Shown here: in pieces, positions 48,501 through 55,863 of the stretch
Layout: every line of letters starts with the position of its first letter
Position numbering within the stretch: the stretch's first letter is position 1
Assembly (NCBI RefSeq): GCF_965363235.1
Contig: NC_134840.1
Span: 92,268,416-92,332,415, forward strand
DNA: 64,000 nt
DNA from: Mytilus galloprovincialis
Taxonomy: Eukaryota; Mollusca; Bivalvia; Mytilida; Mytilidae
Direction: 5' to 3'
Notes under the pieces: generated by a model
The model's input: only the letters and a program-made list of their open reading frames with translations
Database searches by the model: none
What the model was told of the DNA's origin: nothing
Translations under genes and position numbers: made by a program

Positions 48501-49560
48501 TAACTGGGAAATCAATGTAATTCATTGAAACCAATGTAATAATACGAGTTATTCAACACAAAATAAAACGTTGACAGAATCCAACTTTATTTAGAAAGGA
48601 TTTTTTTTTTTTAACAATACACTATCCATAAGATGATTAAGATTTATTCAACACAAAAAAATAATGCTGGCTCACTTTATTTTGAGACAATGACAACAAT
48701 TATACTTATAAAAATACACTTGCCAAAAACTTGATTACAAAGTTATTCAACACAAAACCAATTAAAATTAGGCGCGAACATGTAGGGTGCGAAAGTGAAA
48801 GGGGGCGAACATGAGTAGGTGGAACGTGAATGGGTGCGAACAGACCCGGATTCGTACAAATGTACAGTACTTTAATCACAATTCCCTAATGACAACTTGA
48901 AAGTTTTATGACCGCAAGTTGTTGTGCTGTATGTTCAATAATTTGATTTTTAAATATGTAAATATGAGGTTGTCAACTTATAGTTATAATACACATGATT
49001 GCTATTAGTCCGCTATTAGGCATTACTGAATATCACACAGGTTCCTGTATTTCTTTTATCATGTTTATGTCATAATACAAAATATCTGACGCCACAATGG
49101 AAAAGCGATTGTTGTATGACCTCAATAGTTCAAGCGGGACAATTTATCCGCTGGGAATAGCCATAAGGTGTGTAGTCAAAGACAAACTTACAAAAGGCAA
49201 AGTGACATATAGTTATTAGTGTTATTTCTGCTTATCTTCTTGGTGTTTCATTGAATTTAGTGTATCAAAACTGGATCATGTTTGTTAACTTTTCTAACAA
49301 TATCATTGTATATAAAAATGGGCCTATTGTCTATCTTTCTTTGAAGATACAGTATTATACATGCTTATTTGACTGCTGTCAGACTCGGTAACTTACAAGA
49401 TGCCACTGCACGATGTGCAGACAAATGCACCCGTCGTCATGTTGACATATGTTGGGCCTCTTTGGTGGCAGTCGAAGCACTGCTTGTTGGGAGGTAACGC
49501 TGCCATTTCTCGTAACATTTTGAGGTGTTTCTCATCTTGCTTTCTTTTGCTTGACGCCAT
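30539..49560 (-). CDS. AGFG1: AGFG-type protein: ArfGAP domain with FG and NPF repeats (nine coding exons)
   Basis: Family role, from AGFG1/2: an endocytic adaptor-like protein binding EH-domain partners through NPF motifs, and linked to RNA export through its FG repeats. The join, all in phase, is 49560-49397, 45547-45454, 44080-43823, 37905-37683, 37286-37188, 36631-36245, 35413-35381, 31580-30925 and 30595-30539, giving 1,971 bases or 656 residues (human AGFG1 about 562). Residues 1-130 form the ArfGAP domain: Cys28/31/48/51 fit CX2CX16CX2C and Arg56 sits at the CX4R arginine-finger position. The middle is Ser/Gly/Pro-rich, residues 420-638 carry dense GFGQ repeats, and five NPF motifs end with TNPFL at the C-terminus, as in human AGFG1. 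The start is MASSKRKQDEKHLKMLR; the codons just upstream contain no other ATG in frame. The symbol is by similarity and could equally be an ancestral AGFG1/2. Confidence 0.93.
30925..31580 (-). CDS. AGFG1: AGFG exon 8: FG-repeat domain
   Basis: The 656-base exon starts after TCTATAG with GGTPNPFGGAVSSASQGG, then VSNPFGGGQ, and continues as about twenty GFGQ/FG repeats with PQ-rich linkers to SANPFM. It ends at ATG|GTAGGT. If that donor were not used, the frame would stop two codons later. The repeats explain the long overlapping frames on both strands at 30,981-31,448. Confidence 0.92.
32030..32090 (-). repeat. SINE 3' fragment
   Basis: TTTTTTATTGGTGGAGGAAG followed by GAGAACCACCAA matches the 3' part of the SINE at 41,800-41,987 (TTTTTGTTAGTGGAGGAAGC, AGGAAACCACCAA). 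Confidence 0.6.
32790..33900 (+). mobile_element. Tandem-repeat-cored element 1 (HINE/pearl-like)
   Basis: The 5' end ACAAGAGTGCACACGCTGAA is followed by TGTCTCGCC. The core holds about six units of roughly 147 bases (CCATGAAAATGAGGTCAAGG, CAAATATAGTTGACCTAT). Then come a CCG-rich simple repeat (33,806-33,844) and a 3' hairpin: TGTCGAGC, TGCAAC, AAAA, GTTGCA, GGCTCGACA, ending AAAAT. The 5' TGTCTCGCC and 3' GGCTCGACA are near-inverted subterminal motifs. It lies in AGFG intron 7. Classification by architecture is inference. Confidence 0.8.
34394..34430. repeat. Short direct repeat ACTAGAGGGCCACTTA x2
   Basis: The 16-base unit occurs twice in tandem in an AGFG intron. Confidence 0.85.
35381..35413 (-). 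CDS. AGFG1: AGFG exon 7: 33-nt NPF microexon
   Basis: Between CCTGTAG and G|GTACAG, 33 bases in phase 1-1 encode GKPGNPFFTDY, including an NPF motif of the kind bound by EH domains. Including or skipping it leaves the frame intact, so it may be a cassette exon. The match of phase with both neighbours and the NPF content support it. The GTACAG donor is weaker than the others. Confidence 0.72.
36245..36631 (-). CDS. AGFG1: AGFG exon 6
   Basis: The 387-base, phase 1-1 exon encodes Ser/Gly/Asn-rich sequence with DKYSALSDLFSSSPLSS, close to the human DKYAALAELDSVFSS block, plus four W-containing repeats (VNWAGG, ISWGGG, LNWNSS, VSWNST). The acceptor is TATTACAG and the donor G|GTAAAA. Confidence 0.9.
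36745..36985 (+). repeat. Diverged GTTGTCGTTTG-family repeat
   Basis: TTTGATTTTGTTTATCGTTT, then CCCTTGATTTTCTGGTTTGA and a GATAGAAGTCTCATTGG end, is a degraded version of 12,530-12,830, located in the AGFG intron between exons 5 and 6. Confidence 0.55.
37188..37286 (-). CDS. AGFG1: AGFG exon 5
   Basis: The 99-base, phase 1-1 exon encodes GGFADFASFNQFGAPPSQPP then VQSSFPGFQAPPS. Its ADFASF and NQFG recall the ANFANF and DAFG repeats of human AGFG1. The donor A|GTAAGT was chosen over a GT two bases upstream because it matches the consensus better and keeps phase. Confidence 0.88.
37683..37905 (-). CDS. AGFG1: AGFG exon 4
   Basis: The exon encodes residues 173-246, Ser/Gln-rich, with MDLLGDLGGDPFGSSSST (compare human FDLLSDLGSDIF). 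The acceptor is TCTTTCAG and the donor G|GTTAGT, ending in phase 1. The 5.9-kb intron before it could hide an additional small in-phase exon. Confidence 0.88.
39869..40740 (+). mobile_element. Tandem-repeat-cored element 2 (HINE/pearl-like)
   Basis: It starts at the perfect palindrome GGGTTCCGCGGAACCC, followed by TGTCTCGCC (39,889-39,897). The core has about 3.5 units of roughly 192 bases (GGATACTATCTTCTGATCAT, AAGTCCATTTATAAGTAAAA). After a GACGACGCC simple repeat comes the 3' hairpin: TGTCTCGC, TTCGAC, TAAA, GTCGAA, GGCTCGACA, ending AAAAAT at 40,740. It lies in AGFG intron 3. Confidence 0.8.
41800..41987 (-). mobile_element. tRNA-derived SINE
   Basis: On the minus strand GGGCCTCAGTGTCCAAGTGG then TCTAAG gives an A-box-like D-arm, and GTGGATTTGAACCCTGC gives a B-box-like T-arm about 50 bases on. 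That spacing fits a Leu/Ser-type tRNA with a long variable arm. A non-tRNA tail follows and is shared with the fragment at 32,030. The acceptor stem does not close, so it is not a tRNA gene. Location: AGFG intron 3. Confidence 0.65.
42835..42960. repeat. Dispersed repeat fragment (GCATTTCGTCTACAAGAG)
   Basis: GATGAGCATTTCGTCTACAA followed by CCAGTGACACTCAAAT resembles, from recall, a common mussel interspersed repeat. The rest of AGFG intron 3 shows no further coding signal. Confidence 0.4.
43823..44080 (-). CDS. AGFG1: AGFG exon 3: end of the ArfGAP domain
   Basis: The exon encodes residues 87-172, including FCRKVYLGLYDNRSGAEPDS, KVKDFMVQKYERKRYYVAP and KPLRALLGEKGPSLIV. The order matches human CKQIWLGLFDDRSS, VKEFLQEKYEKKRWYVPP and KPLKSLLGDSAPTL. 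It is bounded by TTGCAG and GTAAGG and is in phase 0 at both ends. Confidence 0.95.
45454..45547 (-). CDS. AGFG1: AGFG exon 2: ArfGAP arginine finger region
   Basis: A 94-base exon between TTTTCAG and GTTTGT encodes RGLNPPHRVKSISMASFTPD then EMDFLICHGNE. It completes the leucine codon split by intron 1 and supplies Arg56. Human AGFG1 has RGLNPPHRVKSISM at this position. Confidence 0.95.
45702..46860. mobile_element. hAT-like non-autonomous DNA transposon in AGFG intron 1
   Basis: CAGGGGTTCAAATTA at the left is inverted exactly at the right (TAATTTGAACCCCTG). CAAGTT directly abuts both ends (45,696-45,701 and 46,861-46,866) as a target duplication. Subterminal GAAGGTCC-type motifs repeat in both ends (for example GGAAGGTCCAGG left; CGAAGGTCCGTCGG and CGAAGGTCCGC right), as expected for transposase binding sites. 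The CAGGGG terminus suggests hAT, although that superfamily normally makes 8-base duplications. No transposase frame is present. Confidence 0.85.
47731..48853. mobile_element. MULE-like non-autonomous element with TTCGCGCCC-rich inverted ends
   Basis: Inverted ends of about 100 bases (left GGTCTGTTCGCGCCC to GTTCGCGCCCAATTTTAATT; right the complement of GGGTCTGTTCGCACCC to TTCGCGCCTAATTTTAATT) are flanked by the 9-base direct repeat GTACAAATG (47,722-47,730 and 48,854-48,862). Long inverted ends with a 9-base duplication fit Mutator-like elements. The interior is a tandem of units of roughly 100 bases (CAATACACTA, CCAAAACATGAT, TTATTCAACACA), interrupted by a second element at 48,153-48,555. 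It lies in AGFG intron 1 (45,548-49,396), downstream of exon 1 in transcription. Confidence 0.85.
48153..48304. repeat. 152-bp near-perfect palindrome nested in the MULE-like element
   Basis: Arms of about 40 bases (ATAACTAATCGCTGTATTTG... / ...GACGGCGATTAGTTAT) enclose inner arms GGATTAAAC / GTTTAATCC around GAGTGCGCAGCAC-type sequence. A wider inverted pair (TTTTTATTACATTGG near 48,310 and CCAATGTAATAATA near 48,531) suggests the whole nested element runs to about 48,555. Confidence 0.85.
48863..49390. other. AGFG intron 1, no further feature
   Basis: No coding signal or recognised repeat was seen between the MULE-like element and exon 1. Confidence 0.5.
49397..49560 (-). CDS. AGFG1: AGFG exon 1: ArfGAP zinc finger
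   Basis: The exon encodes residues 1-54 and two bases of codon 55. It holds all four zinc-binding cysteines in CFDC and CTSC, with GPTYVNMTTGAFV between them, and ends at TT|GTAAGT. The ATG at 49,560 aligns with the human MAASAKRKQ start. Confidence 0.95.
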
Positions 49561-49583
49561 TTTGAAGTATGACAATTTTTTAA

Positions 49584-49617
49584 ACCGGAAGTTACTTCCG
49601 AACTAAATTACGGAAGG
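49584..49617. promoter_or_regulatory. Opposed ETS-type motifs just upstream of the AGFG start
   Basis: CCGGAAGTTACTTCCG (49,585-49,600) contains two opposed GGAAGT cores, and ACGGAAGGA follows within about a dozen bases. It lies 25-55 bases upstream of the ATG. ETS/GABP sites at such positions are usual in TATA-less housekeeping promoters, so the transcription start is probably very near. Confidence 0.5.
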
Positions 49618-52198
49618 AGCGATAACTCCCACATCTTTTTGTGGTTACTGTATGCGGTTATGTATAAAGTATTTGTTGGAACGTATTTTTACTTGATTAA
49701 TAGAACATATATCTTACTCTTATGTATACTTTTTTAGTATAGATAGTCCCTAATTTTGCATAACAAAAGTGTTAACTTTGCATCACTCTCAGAGCTTGTA
49801 AGCTTTCCCGATTACACCATATTGTTAAAAATCTATGTTGAAATATTTTAACCGTATGTAGAACTTGTCAGAATTTCCTTTATAATATGATGCCTTTGCA
49901 AACTCTAAAGATTTGCATAATAACCGAAGGTAAAACAACTTGACACAGTCTTTGATAAATATATATATTTTTAAAATTTATTATTAGATCTAAAAGAAGA
50001 CAATGTCTTCTTGTAAGACATAAATTGGTTTCATTTAACACCAAGCTAAGCAAAAAAAAAATAATAAAAAAATACATGACTGAAAAGTTAAATCACAAAA
50101 ATTCTACTCCGAGGAAAATTTAAAAACGGAAAGTTCCTAATCAAATGGCAAAATCAAAAGCTTAAACACATCAAACGAATTGACAACAACTGTCATATTC
50201 CTTACTTGGGTACATGGGTGATTCAGGAAATTTTACTGTGACATTTCTTCATTAAATGTGACAAATACCGCAGTAAAAGAAAATACATTTCTACTTTTAT
50301 ATCTAGTTAAGTGAAACATTTGAGTCAGTTAAAAGAGGAGGAACAGTTCTTGCAAGTAAATAATTCATCAGCGATGATTTTGTTTATCTAATTTTAACTC
50401 AATTTAACTAAACTACACTATTTCACTTGTATTTTTCAATTCAAAATATTTTATTGTTCAAATATCAAATGTACATTTAAACAAAGAGATTGGACAAAAG
50501 GCAGTGCCTATACAAATCCTTTCCCATACAAGATGGATTGAATAACATGCAATCCATGATAGTATATAATTTTCTGATAAGTTAATAGATCATACGTTGT
50601 TTAATCTTCGGATTTCAAATGTTTGGCTTTGAGCGTTCCTGATGAAGGTAAATCCAGAAAAGCGCTTCGGACGCAATAAATTATAAAACGTGTTGTTTTC
50701 CATATTTTGTTGCAGTGAGTCAGGGGAGGCAATCCCCCCACTTCTTGAAGTATTTTATTGTGTATACGTATATAAATAACTATGTTAACAAAGTCAAAGC
50801 AAGACCTACTGAAGGTGGTGTAGAATTTTATACCACATTAATAAATGTTGGTTAGGAATCAAGTAGATCATTAAGTGAATTTTTTTACTCGAATTCACAA
50901 ACTCACTGCAACAAAGTTGTTCTATTTATATGAATAACAAGAATTGATTGGCCCTTTTTTGCAATACATAAGTAATTTAGTGTACCATCTTATTACATGA
51001 CTATTAATTTCTTGATTTTTGAAAATATAATTACTAATACAAAAAATAAAATAAAATATATATAAATTTCACTTGTATTATGACTGAAAAAAAAATATGC
51101 AGAGAATCACAATTTACCAAGGACGTACGAGCCGCGGTATAACTGTATTAATGTATATACCATGTACGGGAATATGTCAGACCCCTTCTAGGATTTGCAT
51201 ATTTGGAAAAGTCAGATATGTCTATCCAAGAGTATTACAGTTTTCATGGATAAAAAACAGACACACCTACATACCAAATCATTTAATATTTATAAACAAA
51301 GCAGACTAAATTACAAATACCGGAATAATAAGCTCACATAAATTTTTCTTCTCACTATAAATTAACCACAAGATAATTAATAATAATTTTAAAACATTTA
51401 TTTGAAATGTTTTTAAATCAGGCATTCTGGCGCAATATCCGCAAGGGTAGTCGCCATTAAACCGGCTCCATTTAGTAGTAGTAGTAATGTTAAAGTCATG
51501 TTTTATCTAAACACACTAAGGTTGTTTGATTTGCAACTTACTATTTTCCCTGTTTCGGCACAAATTTAAATATGAAGTCATTAAATTCGATCTCAAAATG
51601 GTCAGCATTCGAAGTGGAATAAATATAGAGAAAGTCGTATTTAATTCATTCCATTGAGAACAAAACTAATTGAATTCAGATTTTTTAGTTATAGGATATT
51701 CTGAAATATATTATTTAATGGCAGAAATTGTAAATAAAAATAATTATCTAATTCGACTTTGTAAGTTTTATTTTCTTCACTATTTCCGTGTGCATGACTA
51801 TACCCTACAATACACAATTTATGTTGACTGAGAAATAGTCCCAGATTTCTTATTCCTTTTTTAGTTTGTTGTACACATACCCAGTTAAACATTCTCCCAA
51901 AAAACATTTTGACTGAACACTTGGTAAAGTTAAAAAAAATTGTGATTAATTATAATTAACAATCTAATCACATGACATAAATGTAATTTGGCATGCTGAT
52001 TACCCCAAGCCGACATTTAGAGTTCAGTATGCCATCTTCTACAAGTTAAGTTTGTCTCTGTATGCCACTTCGACCTGACATATCAAAATTCAAAATGTCA
52101 AAAGTACAGATGACCTTTGTATATATATTTCACAAACTTTTATATATTTCAAAAATATTCCTATTCCGAAAGACGAACACACACGCTTTAATATCAAG
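49618..52198. other. Intergenic region between divergent AGFG and BTB genes
   Basis: There is no supportable gene. A repeat copy lies at 50,115-50,218. TATATATA occurs at about 52,118, some 80 bases upstream of the BTB start, but AT richness makes it weak evidence for a promoter. Confidence 0.45.
50115..50218 (-). repeat. Dispersed repeat, ATATGACAGTTG family (copy 3, minus)
   Basis: AAAACGGAAAGTTCCTAATC, then AAATGGCAAAATCAAAAGCT and GACAACAACTGTCATATTCC, is the reverse complement of 2,731-2,870. Confidence 0.8.
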
Positions 52199-53071
52199 AT
52201 GGCTTTATTTACTAGTACTCCTAAATCTAAACTTAGAGAAAAAGTCTTGTTGCTGAATCTGGACGAGAGCGACAACGAGAGTTCATCTGGTTATGATTCT
52301 CCTGTATATGTCTCCGATGAAAGCAAAGACGACAAGAAAACAGTTACAGCTAAAATGATTGAAGCTGATTCATCAGACGATTCAGATTTCTCATCCGATG
52401 AAGCAGACGATGATTCCTCAGACGACGACAGCGACGATTTAGATGATATTGATGACATACAGTCAACCAATGATTCGATGAAAGTTACCAAGATACAGGC
52501 TGTGATTGATAATATTCGCTATATTCTGTCCATGCCAGACTTATGTGATGTCATGTTCCTTGTTGGAGAACAGAGAATTCCAGTATATGGATTGAAGTCG
52601 ATACTTGGAATAAGGAGCCGCGTTTTCTGTGACATGTTTGTAAAGCAGTCGCGGGAAGACATGAATAGCAAGAAAAAGTTAAAGAAATCCAAAGATGAGA
52701 AACAAACCAAAAGTAGCATGAAGACCACCATAATAATTGATAGTTATGACATCGAAGTGTTCCGTTCATTTTTAATGTTTTTGCACTGTGGGTCCGTTAC
52801 CATGGATGCTTCGACTGTTGTTGGACTTCTCTGTTGTGCTGCTGAATTTGACATTGCTGATTTGAGAAAGGCATGCTGGGAATTTGTAGATACATGTCTG
52901 TCATCTGTTAGTACCGAAATTGTTATAAAAGAAACATTCCGTTATGATGACCATAGTGCTGCACTGAAACTCCGACAAACTATCCTTGGTCAACAGAAAA
53001 AGACAAAACTCCAAGACAAACAAAGTTCTCAGATGCGCCTGTCTCCAATTGGAAGAGAAACTGAAGTTTAG
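52199..53071 (+). CDS. BTB/POZ domain protein with acidic N-terminus
   Basis: A single uninterrupted exon encodes 290 residues starting MALFTSTPKSKLREKVLLL. Residues 56-88 are almost all Ser/Asp/Glu. Residues 112-235 form a BTB/POZ fold: DLCDVMFLVGEQRIPVYGLK (the usual CDVTFLVG-x-HK start), ILGIRSRVFCDMF, a Lys-rich insert at 156-175, then IEVFRSFLMFLHCGSVTM and LLCCAAEFDIADLRKACWEF, which begins a BACK-like helix. BTB domains mediate dimerisation or cullin-3/adaptor contacts; the specific partner cannot be inferred. The VGEQRxPVYGxKxILGxRSRVF style recalls the serine-enriched (gprs-like) BTB group, which is a guess from memory. The ATG is the first in frame. ATTAAA at about 53,214 could be the poly-A signal. 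Confidence 0.88.
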   Translation: MALFTSTPKSKLREKVLLLNLDESDNESSSGYDSPVYVSDESKDDKKTVTAKMIEADSSDDSDFSSDEADDDSSDDDSDDLDDIDDIQSTNDSMKVTKIQAVIDNIRYILSMPDLCDVMFLVGEQRIPVYGLKSILGIRSRVFCDMFVKQSREDMNSKKKLKKSKDEKQTKSSMKTTIIIDSYDIEVFRSFLMFLHCGSVTMDASTVVGLLCCAAEFDIADLRKACWEFVDTCLSSVSTEIVIKETFRYDDHSAALKLRQTILGQQKKTKLQDKQSSQMRLSPIGRETEV

Positions 53072-53213
53072 GGGAATTTTGTTTTGAAACTGTGTAGTGC
53101 TATGCTTTGAAATACATACATACATTTTTAACTTATTTAAAACTAACTGTTTTGAATATCTATTGGTATTCACAAAGTGCAACTAGCCTGTCTATTTTAT
53201 TTTATAGTGCTTT

Positions 53214-53219
53214 ATTAAA
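53214..53219 (+). terminator. Possible ATTAAA poly-A signal of the BTB gene
   Basis: ATTAAA lies about 145 bases after the stop codon in TGCTTTATTAAACAATATAA. It is the first recognisable signal variant downstream. Confidence 0.35.
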
Positions 53220-53534
53220 CAATATAAAACACATATTTTTGTTCATTATTTTTAGATTAGCTGTTTAGGTGGTATTGACGTGTAAAAATGGTATGCTCTA
53301 CCAAAATGCAGTATACTAGGTTATTTTCAAAAGTACGTATTTGTTTATACCAAATATGGATCGAAACAAAACAAACTAAACTACAGCATATAAATACCAA
53401 GAAAAAAACCCCCATGCATAATTAAAACATGTACTTATACATATATACTTAGTATTTCATTTGTAATTACGAGTGTAATAAAAAGTATAGGTCATCAAGC
53501 TTCCAAGCCACAGGTTGTGTGCAAAATTCTCATT

Positions 53535-54229
53535 TTCCTCCCACTTGCGACAAAAGTAGCAGTATGCGAGACACAGGTAGAACTATCCGGAGGTGGCGGC
53601 GTAACCGATTTGTATAAATTAAATGCTTTATATTTCATAGGGTAGAAGACCTGGATACATAAACCCTTGTATAAAGAGATACCTTATATTAGTTTCGGTC
53701 GGGTATATGTCCATTGTCCTTGATCTCATTTTCATGACTCGGCGACTGCTTAGAAAAATAGTGTGTATTTTTGTCGTGTGCATTTTCACATATTATGAGT
53801 AGTAGGACAACTAATATTTCGTATATTGTAGGTTCCTTGCAACGCCTACATGAATGTCAGACAGCGTTAACTTGACCTCGACCTCTTTTTATGGATCAAT
53901 GATCAAGGTAACAGTTACGTGATTGTGTCGGTTTCGCAGATATTATCTGGCATTGCCCTCATTTTCATGGTTCATTAGTCAATGATAAGATTTTGTTATT
54001 TTTTTGGTCAATCAGATACCATAAGCAAGAGGTCAACAACATATGGTGAATGATTGTAAGGTGTAAATGTCTTTCTGGCATGATTCATCTGACCATGACC
54101 TCGTTATCAAAGAAAACCTATGTTAGGTATATGTAATTCATTGTTGTAATGAAACCTTCATGTTACATACTTTCAACATAAATTCAATGATAAGTTAAAC
54201 AGGCGAGACATCACCATGTGTACTCTTGT
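53535..54229 (-). mobile_element. Tandem-repeat-cored element 3 (HINE/pearl-like, diverged)
   Basis: Read on the minus strand it begins ACAAGAGTACACATGGTGAT then TGTCTCGCC (54,229-54,202), as does element 1. It has several diverged GACCTCATTTTCATGGTTCA-type units, a GCCGCCACC simple tract and TGTCTCGC at 53,573-53,566, then a decayed hairpin. It has the same plan as element 1 in opposite orientation. Confidence 0.7.
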
Positions 54230-54511
54230 GAAATACGACGAAAGAAAGCTTTAAGGATAGTAGAAGACTTCTTATATCATTAAAGAATATTAAATGCTAC
54301 ATAAGAATATACGAAAAGAAGGCTTTAATGGAATGCTTTCAAAAAAATAAATCAAAAGGTACAATACATGACTAAAAAGATACATCACGAAAAGACAAAT
54401 GACAGTGCTCATAGCACTACAAAGAAACCCGTATTAGGTGCAGATCCAGGATTATGAAAAAGGGTGGAGGGGGGCTTTGCAAGCCAATGTTTGGATTGAT
54501 ATCTGTAATAA

Positions 54512-55571
54512 ACAGCTGCGCCACGAGCGCATGATACGCCTGTCGTCTTGTGTGTGTTAAGTTATATGCAATAACCATAAATAATTTATGAGATACGGCA
54601 CGACATATAACTAAGAAGTGTGTAAAGTTTTAAGCAATTATCATAAATTGTTTTTGAGATACGGCACGACATGTGAACTCCCCTTTAAAAAAAACCCACC
54701 CCAATAACTCTAAAATTAAATTTTGAATCATCACCAAAAAGTATACAGATCTTAAGATTAATATAACTAAGAAGTGTGTAAAAATTTAAGCAACAATCAT
54801 AAATCTTTTTTTTGAGATACAATGCGACATGTGAAGGCCCCCCCCTTTTTTTTTTTTACCAAAAACTCAATTACTTAAAATAAAATTTTGAATCATCACC
54901 AAAAAGATTACAGATCTTAAGATTAATATAACTAAGAAATGTATAAAGTTTTTAGCAATAATCATAAATCGTTTAGGAAATACGGCGCAACATGTGAAAA
55001 CCCCCTTTGTTTTTTTTAACAAAAACTAAACTCTAAAATGAAATTTTGAATCATCACCAAAAAGTATACAGATCTTAAGATTAATATATCTAAGAAGTGT
55101 ATAAAGTTTTAAGCAATTATCATAAATCGTTTTCGAGATACGGCATGATATGTGAAACCCACCTTTTTTCTTTAAAAAAACTCAATAACTCTAAAATGAA
55201 ATTTGAATCATCACCAAAAAGTATACAGATCTTTAGATTCATATACCTAAGAAGTGTGTAAAGTTTTAAGCAATACTCATAAACCATTTTTGAGATACGA
55301 CGCGACATGTGAAAAAAGCACCCCTCTGTTTTAGTTACCAAGTCCCGTAACTCAAAAAGTTATAATCTTATTTTCACCAAAAAGTATACAGATTTTTTGA
55401 CCATCATAAGAAACAACTATATTAAGTTTCATGAAATTTGGATATGTTTTTTTTTTCTCAAGTTACGCCTGTTATGGTGCAACATGTTTACCGTGACGGA
55501 CAGGCAGGCGGACGCTGGACATTTGTATACCCGTAAAAAGTCCCGTCGAAATTTTGATGGGCGTATAAAAA
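54512..55571 (+). mobile_element. Tandem-repeat-cored element 5 (HINE/pearl-like)
   Basis: The 5' end CAGCTGCGCCACGAGCGC is followed by ATACGCC (54,534-54,540). The core has five units of roughly 160 bases (AACTAAGAAGTGTGTAAAGT, TTTTGAGATACGGCACGACA, AATCATCACCAAAAAGTATA). After GACGGACAGGCAGGCGGACG comes the 3' hairpin, TATACCCG ... GGGCGTATA, then AAAAAG. GGCGTAT is the complement of the 5' ATACGCC. Confidence 0.8.
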
Positions 55572-55712
55572 GTGTATGTATTGAGCATATGATAGGTTAT
55601 ATCCATAAGGAGACCAAGAACACAAATCAGGCAGTTTGAACTCAGTTGGGCCAGAATGTTAAGCAGTTCTGTATCCATTAGTAGATTTTGCTAATAACGT
55701 TAATTGTTATAT

Positions 55713-55863
55713 AGACAATAACTGTTTAGTGTCTTTAAATATCAGCTGTATTTGTACGAGGCTAGGAAACAAGGTGTATGCGAGCTTTTAGCGAGCTACT
55801 ACACCTGTTTCGAGCCGAGTACAAATACAGCTGATATTTAAAGACACTAAACAGTTATTGTCT
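55713..55863. repeat. Palindrome with 45-bp perfect arms
   Basis: 55,713-55,757 (AGACAATAACTGTTTAGTGT ... ATTTGTAC) is exactly complementary to 55,819-55,863. Inner imperfect arms (GAGGCTAGGAAACAAGGTGTA with TACACCTGTTTCGAGCC) extend the stem. No coding frame crosses it. It is probably a foldback MITE. Confidence 0.92.

Noticed and set aside
54608-55400. CRISPR-like array of repeats
   Set aside because: The units of about 160 bases vary along their whole length and have no constant repeat with unique spacers. The context is eukaryotic; it is the core of a mobile element.
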